From Fusibacter_A sp965140735 (GTDB lineage: Bacteria; Bacillota; Clostridia; Peptostreptococcales; Acidaminobacteraceae): a stretch of 64,000 bases of DNA. How positions within the stretch are numbered: position 1 is the first letter of the stretch; each line of letters opens with the position of its first letter. Positions 1 through 8,228 of this stretch are shown here, piece by piece. Location: assembly GCA_965140735.1 (NCBI GenBank), contig OZ223306.1:620001-684000 (forward strand). The letters run 5' to 3'. The translations under genes were made by a program, and so were the position numbers. Under the pieces are notes generated by a model. The model was not told the DNA's origin and made no database searches. It worked only from the letters and a program-made list of their open reading frames with translations.

Positions 1-55
1 TAAAATTAAGATACTTGGCGACGCTGACAAAGTATTTGAGTTTAATTATATCCAT
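1..55 (-). CDS. LysR-family transcriptional regulator, N-terminal fragment (runs off window)
   Basis: Reading the minus strand from an ATG at 55-53 gives MDIIKLKYFVSVAKYLNF before the window ends. This is the typical start of a LysR-type regulator, the first helix of its winged HTH (compare the common form M-D-x-x-x-L-x-Y-F-V-x-V-A). A GGAG lies about 9 nt upstream of this ATG on the minus strand. It is divergent from the amidohydrolase/ABC transporter cluster that starts at 420, the usual arrangement for a LysR regulator and its target operon. Only 18 codons are visible, so the effector and full length are unknown. Confidence 0.75.
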   Translation of the reverse strand, partial: MDIIKLKYFVSVAKYLNF

Positions 56-74
56 AGATTTCATCTCCATTCAC

Positions 75-172
75 TTAGGTGGTATATAAGACAGTTCACA
101 TATTTTGAAAACAGTATTTAGTTTAGGTGTTATACCAAATATGTAATAATGCCACTCAGTTTAGATGTTATA
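75..172. promoter_or_regulatory. Three direct repeats in the LysR/amidohydrolase divergent region (candidate operators)
   Basis: Three near-identical 12-mers lie between the divergent genes: TTAGGTGGTATA (75-86), TTAGGTGTTATA (123-134) and TTAGATGTTATA (161-172). Their starts are 48 and 38 bp apart. The middle copy continues into ACC, giving a GGT...ACC dyad. Placement close to the LysR start suggests binding sites for that regulator, but this is inferred only from position and repetition. Confidence 0.45.
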
Positions 173-295
173 CAAAAATATTAAGGAATAGTAATATAGA
201 AATAATAAAAGTGAGAATAATCAGATAAATCTTTCGTTTTGAATTATTTCAAATTAGCGATCAAGCAAAAATACGAATGAAAAAGTGCAATAAGC

Positions 296-326
296 TTGGA
301 CTGTAGTCTGTTACAGGCCTTATAAA
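296..326 (+). promoter_or_regulatory. Weak candidate promoter for the amidohydrolase/ABC cluster
   Basis: TTGGAC (296-301) and TATAAA (321-326) are separated by 19 bp, longer than the ideal 17. A small dyad, CTGTA (301-305) and TACAG (312-316), sits inside the spacer where an activator or repressor could act. The rest of the 364-bp gap (56-419) is AT-rich and I see no ORF in it. Confidence 0.3.
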
Positions 327-366
327 TGATTCTATTCATAATAATATATATTCAAAAAAAGAGCAA

Positions 367-391
367 GTATATCAATGGACATTTGATATAC
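367..391. promoter_or_regulatory. Perfect 9-bp inverted repeat just upstream of the amidohydrolase start
   Basis: GTATATCAA (367-375) and TTGATATAC (383-391) form a perfect inverted repeat around a 7-bp centre. It sits between the candidate promoter and the GAGGGAGG ribosome binding site of the gene at 420. No U-tract follows, so a protein operator in the 5' leader is more likely than a terminator. The cognate regulator could be the MarR protein at 9455 or the LysR protein, but neither is shown. Confidence 0.5.
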
Positions 392-419
392 AAAACATGA
401 TTGTTGAGGGAGGAAACAA

Positions 420-1151
420 ATGATTCATAAGATTAAAGAAATGAGTTGGTCTGAGTTTGACAAGCGAAGGCGAGAAACGCAAATGGTCATAATTCCTTCA
501 GGTGCTCTTGAAGTATATGGCACGCATTTACCAATTAGTTCTGACTGCATAGCGGCAGAGGGTGTGGCAATGTTAATTGCTGAGCAAACAGGTGCTCTTG
601 TGGCACCGACAATCGAAATGAGTGACTCAACTTCTCTTGAAAATTTTCCAGGAACATTTTCGGTAAGAAAGGAGACTTTTGAATCCTACATGGATGATTT
701 GTGCTTAAATTTGATTCAATATGGATTTAAAAAACTTCTTTTTATTACAGGTCATGGTGGTAGTATTGCCTTAATTAATACGCTTGCATACAAATACGAA
801 AAGACATATGGCGTTAAATGTGCGCAGGTGGATTGGTGGCGGTATGTTGCACTTAACGGTGATGGTATATTTGATACGAATGATCGTATGGCTCATGGTC
901 ATGCTAGTGAGAGTGGGACTTCAGTCCTTTTATACTTTAGACCAGACTTAGTGCATATGGAAAAAGCAACTCGTATTGAGCCAATAGTTGATTTTTATGA
1001 ACCACCGGGCATCATTCAATATTTTTCTTTAGATCAAAAAACAAAAACAGGAACAGTGGGGGATGCAACAATCGGAACTTATGAAAAAGGTAAACAAATT
1101 GTAGAAAGGAGTGTAAAAAAGATTGTAGCATTTACGGAAAATCATTTTTAG
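420..1151 (+). CDS. Creatininase-family amidohydrolase
   Basis: A 243-residue cytosolic protein of the creatinine amidohydrolase superfamily, metal-dependent hydrolases that open cyclic amides or deformylate (creatininase, MftE and ArfB are members). Visible metal-site motifs are E31-x4-H36 with D42 (GALEVYGTHLPISSD), a TGHGGS motif at 110-115 where the family has NGHGGN or NGHxEN, and a HASESGTS stretch near 161-168. Classical creatininase uses the Glu of GHxEN; here that position is Gly, so the enzyme is not an ordinary creatininase. GAGGGAGG precedes the ATG. It is the first gene of the cluster and probably acts on the compound imported by the downstream ABC transporter. The substrate is unknown. 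Confidence 0.85.
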   Translation: MIHKIKEMSWSEFDKRRRETQMVIIPSGALEVYGTHLPISSDCIAAEGVAMLIAEQTGALVAPTIEMSDSTSLENFPGTFSVRKETFESYMDDLCLNLIQYGFKKLLFITGHGGSIALINTLAYKYEKTYGVKCAQVDWWRYVALNGDGIFDTNDRMAHGHASESGTSVLLYFRPDLVHMEKATRIEPIVDFYEPPGIIQYFSLDQKTKTGTVGDATIGTYEKGKQIVERSVKKIVAFTENHF

Positions 1152-1189
1152 TGAAACATGAATTTAAAAAAAGTTTGGGAGGATTAACT

Positions 1190-2719
1190 ATGAAAAAAAT
1201 ATTGAGTTTAGTTTTATTGACGGCATTGGTACTGAGTTCAGTTGCTGGTTGTGGGAAAACTGAAGTGCCAGTAAGTGCAGCACCTGATGCACCCGTTGAA
1301 TATAAGGATACGATAACACTTGCAACGTATAAGGACCCAGCTACTTTAGATCCAATGGAATCTAATAAACCAGATATTATTTATGTTGCGTTAAATATTT
1401 TTGATCCATTGGTGATCAAAGATTCTCTAACTGGTGAAGTAACACCAATGCTTGCGGAAAGCTATGAATATCTTGATGATACGACGATCCGATTCCATTT
1501 AAGAAAAGGTGTAAAGTTCCATGACGGCGGTGACTTTACAGCAGAAGATGTTTTATTCAGTTATACGCGTGCAAAAGCAAATCCGATTAGCTACTCGACA
1601 TTTGCACCATTTGATTTAGATAACAGTAAGATTGTGGATGATTATACATTTGATTTAAAAATGTATGAACCATATGCTCCAGTATTTACAACACTTTCAG
1701 GTGGTAGATCTGGGATTGCATCAAAAGCAGCTGTAGAGAGACTTGGAGATGCAGAATATGCTCGTAATCCTGTGGGCACAGGCCCATATAAATTTGTAAG
1801 TTGGGAAACTGGTACTCAAATTACGCTTGAAAGAAATGATGAGTATTGGGGTGAAAAAGGGCAAACTAAAAACTTAGTGTTTAAGGTAATCCCTGAAGCA
1901 TCAAGTAGAGTTATTGCACTTGAAACTGGAGAAGCAGATTTGGCTTATAGTATCAATGGCAGTGATGTTAATCGTGTGAACGATATTGAAGGTTTTCATG
2001 CAGAAGTTACGCCTTCTTTCAGATACACACTACTTACTTTTAGCATGCAAGACGAGGTGTTGAGTAATAAGGATTTGAGATATGCACTTTCTTATGCAAT
2101 TGATAGAGAATCACTTGTAGATGCTATTTATGGAGATACAGCATCTGTTGCAACAGGGTATATGCCTGCTAATGTATTTGGCTGGAATGCAATGGGACCA
2201 ATGCCTTATGATCCTGACAAAGCAAAAGAATACCTTGCAAAAGCAGGTTATGCAGACGGTGTTACCATAGATTTTCTTATAGATGGGTCTGATGAATTTA
2301 AGAGTGTTGCAGAAATTATTCAAAATATGTGGGCTTCTATCGGTGTAACCACCAATATTGTCACAAATGCATCTGTATCTGCTTATCTCTCTGAGGGCAA
2401 TAATATTCAAGTTGCCATTAGGTCTGGTTCTGCAAATGAAGCATTTGGATGTTTTATTATATATGATTCATCATTTGGCGATAGACTTCAAGCGAATAAT
2501 GATTGGTTAGATCAAAAACTTGCCGATGCAACTGCTACTATAGATCCGGATTCGAGATTGGCTGCTTATGGTGAAATTGAAGATTGGCTTTATGAAGAGC
2601 GCTATTCAGTACCTATTGCCTACACTGCAGGCATATACGGTTCAAGTGATAAAATGGAAGGTTTTAGTCTTAACTGGTTTTTAGTACCTGATCTTTACAA
2701 GCTTCGTCTTAAAAAATAG
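1190..2719 (+). CDS. ABC transporter substrate-binding lipoprotein, family 5 (peptide/nickel/oligopeptide type)
   Basis: This is the extracytoplasmic receptor of the importer encoded downstream. The start at 1190 is chosen over a GTG at 1151 that overlaps the previous stop, because GGGAGG lies 7 nt upstream and the product then begins with a clean lipoprotein signal (MKKILSLVLLTALVL) and lipobox SVAGC. The 509-residue length and motifs such as the segment LRKGVKFHDGGDFTAEDV and GTGPYKF are typical of SBP_bac_5 (DppA/OppA/NikA). A strong stem-loop follows before the permease genes. Neighbouring hydrolases suggest the ligand is an amide-containing small molecule rather than general peptides, which is inference. 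Confidence 0.9.
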   Translation: MKKILSLVLLTALVLSSVAGCGKTEVPVSAAPDAPVEYKDTITLATYKDPATLDPMESNKPDIIYVALNIFDPLVIKDSLTGEVTPMLAESYEYLDDTTIRFHLRKGVKFHDGGDFTAEDVLFSYTRAKANPISYSTFAPFDLDNSKIVDDYTFDLKMYEPYAPVFTTLSGGRSGIASKAAVERLGDAEYARNPVGTGPYKFVSWETGTQITLERNDEYWGEKGQTKNLVFKVIPEASSRVIALETGEADLAYSINGSDVNRVNDIEGFHAEVTPSFRYTLLTFSMQDEVLSNKDLRYALSYAIDRESLVDAIYGDTASVATGYMPANVFGWNAMGPMPYDPDKAKEYLAKAGYADGVTIDFLIDGSDEFKSVAEIIQNMWASIGVTTNIVTNASVSAYLSEGNNIQVAIRSGSANEAFGCFIIYDSSFGDRLQANNDWLDQKLADATATIDPDSRLAAYGEIEDWLYEERYSVPIAYTAGIYGSSDKMEGFSLNWFLVPDLYKLRLKK

Positions 2720-2743
2720 TGATGACAACTCAATTATTTATAA

Positions 2744-2779
2744 AAACTCTGTGCTCATTATAAAGTGAGCATAGAGTTT
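2744..2779 (+). terminator. Intercistronic stem-loop between binding-protein and permease genes
   Basis: The arms AAACTCTGTGCTCA (2744-2757) and TGAGCATAGAGTTT (2766-2779) pair over 14 bp with one G-U around an 8-nt loop. Only a weak AT-rich tail follows, so it probably acts as an attenuator or a 3' stabiliser that raises binding-protein mRNA over permease mRNA. Confidence 0.6.
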
Positions 2780-2836
2780 GAATTATATAGTGTTAAGCAG
2801 GCTGATATTAGATATAAAATGGGGGTAGGTGAGTAG

Positions 2837-3817
2837 ATGATTAAATTTATATTAAGGCGATTTTTACTGATGATACCAGTATTGCTAGGTGTAACTTTTA
2901 TTATTTTTAGCATTATGTACTTTACACCAGGTGATCCAGCAGATATGGTGCTCGGAGAAATGGCGACACAAGAAGATAAGGAAATGTTTAGAGAACAATA
3001 CGGTCTTAATGGTTCTTTTGTAACTCAATATACGACTTATATAAAGAATATTGTTTTAAAAGGTGATATGGGATACTCCTATGTGACTAAAAGACCTGTT
3101 GTTTCTGAACTGTTGGATCGATTTCCAACGACCTTAAAACTAGCATTTTTGAGCATTATGATTGCAGTTATTATAGGTGTTTTTCTGGGGACGATATCCG
3201 CCACGAAGCAGTATTCAATATTTGATAACATATCGACAGGACTTGCCATGTTCGGCGTATCTATGCCGAGTTTTTGGGAAGCCATGATGGTCATTATTTT
3301 ATTCTCTGTCGTTCTAGGATGGTTTCCAGCATCCGGAATTTCGACGCCACTACATTGGGTGCTGCCAGCTGCAACAATCGGTACAGAATCTGCTGCAACA
3401 ATTATGAGAATGACAAGATCAAGTATGCTAGAAGTCATTAGACAGGATTATATAACAACAGCTCGTGCCAAAGGTCAAAAAGAAATAACAATTATTAGAA
3501 AACATGCACTTAAAAATGCGCTGATTCCAGTTATTACTGTGGCAGGGCTACAATTTGGTAGATTATTAGGGGGGGCAGTTATTATAGAAACTGTATTTGC
3601 CATCCCTGGTCTTGGCAAGCTTTTAATAGATGCTATTAAAGCTAATAATTATCCAATGGTTCAAGGTTCTGCGTTATTTATGGCATTCACTATATCCATT
3701 GTGAACCTAATCATAGATATTCTTTATGCATATGTGGACCCAAGAATTCGATCTCAATACATTAAACATAAAACTCCTAAAAATCTCAAGGTAAAGGAGG
3801 TTTCTACAAATGTCTAA
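2837..3817 (+). CDS. ABC transporter permease, DppB/OppB type
   Basis: An inner-membrane subunit of the family-5 importer, 326 residues. The N-terminus MIKFILRRFLLMIPVLLGV is the standard first membrane helix, followed by FTPGDPADMVLG, a hallmark of DppB-like proteins. Several further helices follow, with the EAA-type loop near DYITTARAKGQKEITIIRKHALKNA that docks onto the ATPases. GGGGGTAGGTGAG lies before the ATG. The 3' end overlaps the next permease by 8 nt, indicating translational coupling. Confidence 0.93.
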   Translation: MIKFILRRFLLMIPVLLGVTFIIFSIMYFTPGDPADMVLGEMATQEDKEMFREQYGLNGSFVTQYTTYIKNIVLKGDMGYSYVTKRPVVSELLDRFPTTLKLAFLSIMIAVIIGVFLGTISATKQYSIFDNISTGLAMFGVSMPSFWEAMMVIILFSVVLGWFPASGISTPLHWVLPAATIGTESAATIMRMTRSSMLEVIRQDYITTARAKGQKEITIIRKHALKNALIPVITVAGLQFGRLLGGAVIIETVFAIPGLGKLLIDAIKANNYPMVQGSALFMAFTISIVNLIIDILYAYVDPRIRSQYIKHKTPKNLKVKEVSTNV

Positions 3818-4694
3818 TAATGTCCTAGAGGATAACAATATTGTCATAAAAAAAAGAAGCCAGTTTATGGATATTGTGCATAGATTTAATAAGAATAAAA
3901 TGGCTGTTGCAGGTGCAATTATTATAGTATTTTTAGTTATATGTGCTATTTTTCCTCAATTTTTAGCACCTTATGGTTTTGATGATCAGGTGCTTAGTAG
4001 AAGATTTACAGCACCAAATGCTGAGTTTCCCTTTGGGACAGACGCTTTTGGAAGGGATATCTTAAGTCGCGTCATTTATGGTTGTAGAATTTCATTACTC
4101 GTGGGGGTTATTTCTGTTAGCTTCTCTTGCATTATCGGCATCATCATAGGAAGTATTTCAGGATATTATGGCAATTTAGTGGATAATGTGATTATGCGCA
4201 TAATCGATATGTTCTTGGCAATTCCGGGCATATTACTTGCGATTTCAATCGTTGCAGCACTTGGTGTAAGTTTTCAAAATCTGATTATTGCCATAGGGGT
4301 TGGTTCTATTCCTGGATACGCTCGTGTTGTTAGGGCATCTGTATTATCTGTAAAAGAACAAGAGTTCATTGAAGTAGCCCATGCAATAGGGGCCAGTGAT
4401 TTTAGAATTATTATTAAGCATATTTTACCCAACTGTATGGCACCAATTATTGTAACTGCAACGATGAGTATTTCAAGGGCAATTCTTACAGCAGCAGGGC
4501 TCAGCTTTATAGGGGTGGGCATTCAACCCCCAACTCCTGAATGGGGCTCGATGTTAAGTGCTGGAAGAGAATATATGAGAGATTACTGGTTTGTAGTTAC
4601 TTTTCCAGGCGTTGCAATAATGTTTACTGTTTTTGCTTTCAATGTATTTGGTGATGGTCTTAGAGATGCTCTAGATCCTAAATTGAAAAGGTAG
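3810..4694 (+). CDS. ABC transporter permease, DppC/OppC type
   Basis: The second permease subunit, 294 residues. An N-terminal cytoplasmic tail and a first helix (MAVAGAIIIVFLVICAIF) are followed by the conserved PFGTDAFGRDILSRVIYG motif of OppC/DppC, then the coupling loop EFIEVAHAIGASDFRIIIKHILPN. AAAGGAGG inside the end of the upstream permease gene serves as its ribosome binding site. It forms the heterodimeric channel with the product of the gene at 2837. Confidence 0.93.
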   Translation: MSNNVLEDNNIVIKKRSQFMDIVHRFNKNKMAVAGAIIIVFLVICAIFPQFLAPYGFDDQVLSRRFTAPNAEFPFGTDAFGRDILSRVIYGCRISLLVGVISVSFSCIIGIIIGSISGYYGNLVDNVIMRIIDMFLAIPGILLAISIVAALGVSFQNLIIAIGVGSIPGYARVVRASVLSVKEQEFIEVAHAIGASDFRIIIKHILPNCMAPIIVTATMSISRAILTAAGLSFIGVGIQPPTPEWGSMLSAGREYMRDYWFVVTFPGVAIMFTVFAFNVFGDGLRDALDPKLKR

Positions 4695-4702
4695 GTGAGT
4701 AC

Positions 4703-5671
4703 ATGAATAAAAATATATTAGAAATTAAAAACTTAGAGGTCTATTATAAGACTGATCAAATGACTGTTAAAGCGCTTAATGATTGTACTTTTACTTTAAA
4801 GGAAGGAGAATCGCTAGGGATCGTCGGTGAAACAGGTGCTGGGAAAACAACAACAGCATTAAGCATTATGCAACTTATACCTAATCCGCCAGGTAAAATT
4901 ATGGGTGGGGAAGTCATCTATAAAGGAAGAGATTTATGTAAGCTGTCTGATGTAGAAAAGCGTAAGATCAGGGGCAAAGAGATCTCCATGATTTTTCAAG
5001 ATCCAATGACGGCACTTAATCCAGTCTTGACAATTGGTGATCAAATTACGGAAGTTCTTAGATTGCACAATAAAATCTCTAGAGATCAAGCTATGATTAA
5101 AGCACAAGATATGCTTAAACTTGTTGGCATTATGCCCGAGCGGTTTAACGATTATCCACATCAGTTCTCGGGCGGGATGAAACAAAGAGTTGTAATTGCA
5201 ATTGCACTTGCATGTAATCCCTCACTTCTAATTGCGGATGAACCTACGACTGCTTTAGATGTAACGATTCAAGACCAGGTACTAGATCTAATTGAAAAGT
5301 TGAAAAAAGAGTTTAATACTTCCCTCATCTTAATTACACATGATTTAGGTGTTGTTGCCGAGTCTTGCGATAAAGCGGCCATTATGTATGCAGGTCGAAT
5401 TGTTGAATATGGCACATTAGAACATATTTATAATAATACAAAACATCCTTATACCATTGGTCTTTTTGAATCCATCCCCAATTTAAACGAGCAGGTAAGA
5501 AGACTAAAGCCCATTAAAGGTTTAATGCCTGATCCTGCAAATTTACCTGTAGGATGTGCTTTTGCGCCAAGGTGTCCTGATGTGATGGAAATCTGTATGC
5601 AATCGGATATCCCTTCATTTGAGATAGAACCTGGACATCTAGTGAAATGCATGAAGTATAAGGAGGAATAG
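4703..5671 (+). CDS. ABC transporter ATP-binding protein, DppD/OppD type
   Basis: The first ATPase of the importer, 322 residues. Walker A is GETGAGKTT, the signature is FSGGMKQR, Walker B is LLIADEPTTALD, and the switch His is in LILITHDLG. The C-terminal extension carries the cysteine-rich GCAFAPRCPDVMEIC segment typical of oligopeptide-transport ATPases (some members bind an Fe-S cluster there). It starts 8 nt after the permease and is followed one base later by the second ATPase gene, so the five transporter genes form one operon. Confidence 0.93.
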   Translation: MNKNILEIKNLEVYYKTDQMTVKALNDCTFTLKEGESLGIVGETGAGKTTTALSIMQLIPNPPGKIMGGEVIYKGRDLCKLSDVEKRKIRGKEISMIFQDPMTALNPVLTIGDQITEVLRLHNKISRDQAMIKAQDMLKLVGIMPERFNDYPHQFSGGMKQRVVIAIALACNPSLLIADEPTTALDVTIQDQVLDLIEKLKKEFNTSLILITHDLGVVAESCDKAAIMYAGRIVEYGTLEHIYNNTKHPYTIGLFESIPNLNEQVRRLKPIKGLMPDPANLPVGCAFAPRCPDVMEICMQSDIPSFEIEPGHLVKCMKYKEE

Positions 5672-5672
5672 T

Positions 5673-6644
5673 ATGAGTACAATGTTAGAGGTAAACAATA
5701 TTAAAAAATATTTTAAAACGCCTCGTGGGATGCTTCATGCAGTGGATGATGTTTCATTTAAAATTGAAAAAGGTAAAACTTTAGGCGTTGTTGGTGAGTC
5801 TGGATGTGGTAAATCTACTTTGGGTAGATCGATCATTCATCTCTTAAAACCCACTGCTGGACAAATTATTTTTGACAACAAGGACATCAGTAAAGTTTCT
5901 CATAAGCAATTGAACACTTTACGTCTTGATATGCAAATGATATTTCAAGATCCTTATTCTTCTTTGAATCCAAGGATGTCATTAAGTCAAATTATCGCAG
6001 AACCACTGGTGATTTATAAAAAATATAAGAGCCAAGCTGACCTTTCAAAAAAAGTGGCTAATTTAATGGATACAGTTGGACTGGCAAGAAGGCTGGCAAC
6101 GTCGTATCCACATGAACTTGATGGTGGCAGAAGGCAACGGATTGGTGTGGCTAGGGCGCTTTCTCTTAATCCGAAATTTATAGTCTGTGATGAACCTGTA
6201 TCTGCACTGGACGTTTCAATACAAGCACAAATTCTTAATCTGATGCAAGATCTACAAGAAGAAAGAGATCTTACGTATCTTTTTATCACACATAATATGT
6301 CTGTGGTAGAGCATATATCCGATTATATTTTGGTTATGTATCTTGGTAATATGGTTGAATATGCAAGTCATACGGATATGTTTCAGGACAGACTTCACCC
6401 ATATACAAAGGCACTACTTGCAGCTGTTCCAATTCCCGTAATTGGGGCTAAGAAAGAGCGTAAGCTACTTAAGGGTGAAATTTCGTCACCAATAGAACCC
6501 AAACCAGGCTGTCGTTTTGCAGGCCGTTGTGATTATGCCAGAGAAATTTGTTTTAGCAAGTCTCCAGAAATGGTTGAAGCAAAGAAAAATCATTTTGTAA
6601 GTTGTCATTTTGTCCATGAAATCAATGGACTTGAAAAATTATAG
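5673..6644 (+). CDS. ABC transporter ATP-binding protein, DppF/OppF type, with non-canonical signature
   Basis: The second ATPase, 323 residues. Walker A GESGCGKST, Q-loop MIFQDPYSSLNPR and Walker B FIVCDEPVSALD are intact. The ABC signature reads LDGGRRQR instead of LSGGQRQR, so the Ser that contacts the ATP gamma-phosphate is Asp. I believe this variant occurs in other clostridial OppF-like proteins but cannot check here. It implies that one of the two composite ATP sites of the DppD-DppF pair may be degenerate. The C-terminal extension with GCRFAGRCDYAREIC matches the family. Confidence 0.92.
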   Translation: MSTMLEVNNIKKYFKTPRGMLHAVDDVSFKIEKGKTLGVVGESGCGKSTLGRSIIHLLKPTAGQIIFDNKDISKVSHKQLNTLRLDMQMIFQDPYSSLNPRMSLSQIIAEPLVIYKKYKSQADLSKKVANLMDTVGLARRLATSYPHELDGGRRQRIGVARALSLNPKFIVCDEPVSALDVSIQAQILNLMQDLQEERDLTYLFITHNMSVVEHISDYILVMYLGNMVEYASHTDMFQDRLHPYTKALLAAVPIPVIGAKKERKLLKGEISSPIEPKPGCRFAGRCDYAREICFSKSPEMVEAKKNHFVSCHFVHEINGLEKL

Positions 6645-6666
6645 AAGAGAAAGAAGGCCGAATAAT

Positions 6667-7518
6667 ATGAGAAAATATCTAGTAGCAATTGTTCAAATGG
6701 ATTCTCAAAATGATAAAAGTGCCAATATGAAGCAAGCTTGCGAGTATATAGATGAAGCTGCCTCTAAAGGGGCAAAGTTGGTGGCATTTCCCGAAAACCT
6801 TAACATCATGGGCGATCCTGCTGAAGGCGTCGTTATTCCTGAAACAGTTCCAGGCTATTCAACAGAAATTTTAATGGCAAAAGCAAAGGAACATGGTATT
6901 TTTATTAACTGTGGTACCATCAAAGAAGTTGCTGAGGAAGGCGCGGAAGATGGTGACAAACCTTATAATACTTCAGTGTTGATTAATGATAAAGGTGAAA
7001 TCATTTCTAAATACAGAAAGCTACACTTGTTTGATGTCATACTTGGTGATGTAGCAACCCTTGAATCCTCAAGAAATAGACCTGGAAAAGAAATTGTAAA
7101 TGTGGATACAGAGCTTGGTAACTTTGGTTTAACTGTCTGCTATGATATTCGTTTTCCTGAGCTTTATAGGTTATTAACCTTAAGAGGTGCACAAGTAATT
7201 TTCACACCCGCCAACTTTGCAACTAAAACAGGAAAGGATCACTGGGAAACTATCTTGAGAACCCGAGCAATTGAAAATGGTTGCTATATCATTGCCCCAG
7301 GTCAAATTGGTAAAAAGAATTATGGTAAAATGTCGATGGATTCATTTGGAAGTAGTCTTGTGGTAGACCCATGGGGAACTGTTATTGCAAGAGCAAATGA
7401 GCAACCAGGCGTTACACTTGCAGAAATTGATTTAGACTATCTTGATAAAGTAAGAGCAAGTTTACCTTGTTTGGAAAATAGAAGAGCAGATGTCTATGAT
7501 CTTAAAATTAAGGAGTAG
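6667..7518 (+). CDS. Nitrilase-superfamily carbon-nitrogen hydrolase (amidase)
   Basis: A cytosolic amidase of about 283 residues in the nitrilase superfamily, closest in look to the Nit2/omega-amidase branch. The catalytic triad is visible as E43 (AFPENL), K118 (KYRKLHLFD) and C158 (LTVCYDIRFPEL). The start at 6667 is preferred to an in-frame ATG at 6610 that would overlap the upstream ATPase gene, because MRKYLVAIVQMDS is the natural start of the fold. It would hydrolyse an amide or omega-amide released from the imported compound, giving ammonia and an acid. Substrate is inferred from context only. Confidence 0.88.
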   Translation: MRKYLVAIVQMDSQNDKSANMKQACEYIDEAASKGAKLVAFPENLNIMGDPAEGVVIPETVPGYSTEILMAKAKEHGIFINCGTIKEVAEEGAEDGDKPYNTSVLINDKGEIISKYRKLHLFDVILGDVATLESSRNRPGKEIVNVDTELGNFGLTVCYDIRFPELYRLLTLRGAQVIFTPANFATKTGKDHWETILRTRAIENGCYIIAPGQIGKKNYGKMSMDSFGSSLVVDPWGTVIARANEQPGVTLAEIDLDYLDKVRASLPCLENRRADVYDLKIKE

Positions 7519-7521
7519 AAT

Positions 7522-8181
7522 ATGACCTTTACAAAAGAACATGCGGAGCGCTTCATGGCTGTGGATCCTGCAACTATTGGACATCACGTTAAGAGTAATG
7601 CATTTATGGATACCAGTATGAAGCCGTTAAGTAAGACTATGAAAATAGTGGGACCAGCTTACACAGTAAGGTTAGAAGGCAGAGATTCTGCTGCATTCCA
7701 TCTTGCACTCTCAAAGGCGCCTGAGGGATCAGTGATTGTAATCGAATGTTCAGACAGCAAGGCATATGCTTGCATTGGTGAAATAATGGCACTTGTTATG
7801 AAGAAGAAGGGGCTTGCTGGTTTTATAGTGGATGGTCCTGTTACGGATTCTGTGGCAATAGAGGCAATGGATTTCCCAGCATTTTGTACTGGTGTCAGCG
7901 TGGTTACTACAAATGTGTTGGGTATTTTTGGTGAAGAAAATATCACTATAAATTGTGCAGGTGCAATTGTAAACCCAGGTGATATTGTCTTTGGTGATGC
8001 AGATGGTGTCGTTGTGTTACCAAAAGATAACTTTGAACCTTTGCTCATAAAAGCAGAAGAAGCGATCAAGCGAGAAGTTATTTTTAGAGAAAAAATTGAA
8101 AAGGGTGACTTTTCTATGCCAAGTATACAAAAGCTTTTAGATGCAAATGTGCGTGGAATCATTGCGGATCTTAGAAAATAA
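7522..8181 (+). CDS. RraA/HMG-aldolase-fold family protein lacking the usual active-site Arg
   Basis: A 219-residue protein of the RraA-like superfamily, which contains RNase E regulators and class II pyruvate aldolases (HMG/CHA aldolase). The C-terminal motif GDIVFGDADGVVVLP is intact. In the aldolases the signature is D-G-x-x-R-D; here it reads VDGPVTD (103-109), with Thr108 in place of Arg. Aldolase activity of the usual kind is therefore doubtful. It starts 3 nt after the nitrilase gene, so it belongs to the same operon. RNase regulation is unlikely in this setting; a role in breakdown of the carbon skeleton is possible. Confidence 0.8.
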   Translation: MTFTKEHAERFMAVDPATIGHHVKSNAFMDTSMKPLSKTMKIVGPAYTVRLEGRDSAAFHLALSKAPEGSVIVIECSDSKAYACIGEIMALVMKKKGLAGFIVDGPVTDSVAIEAMDFPAFCTGVSVVTTNVLGIFGEENITINCAGAIVNPGDIVFGDADGVVVLPKDNFEPLLIKAEEAIKREVIFREKIEKGDFSMPSIQKLLDANVRGIIADLRK

Positions 8182-8228
8182 AAAAAGAAAATGTTTCATA
8201 ATTAAATAGATGAAGAGAGTGATAGAGT

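Noticed and set aside
1151..1189. Upstream GTG start for the substrate-binding protein
   Set aside because: It would place 13 residues before a perfect lipoprotein signal; GGGAGG selects ATG 1190.
7659..8162. 167-codon minus-strand ORF opposite the RraA-like gene
   Set aside because: Antisense shadow with serine/proline-rich low-information sequence and no start signal.
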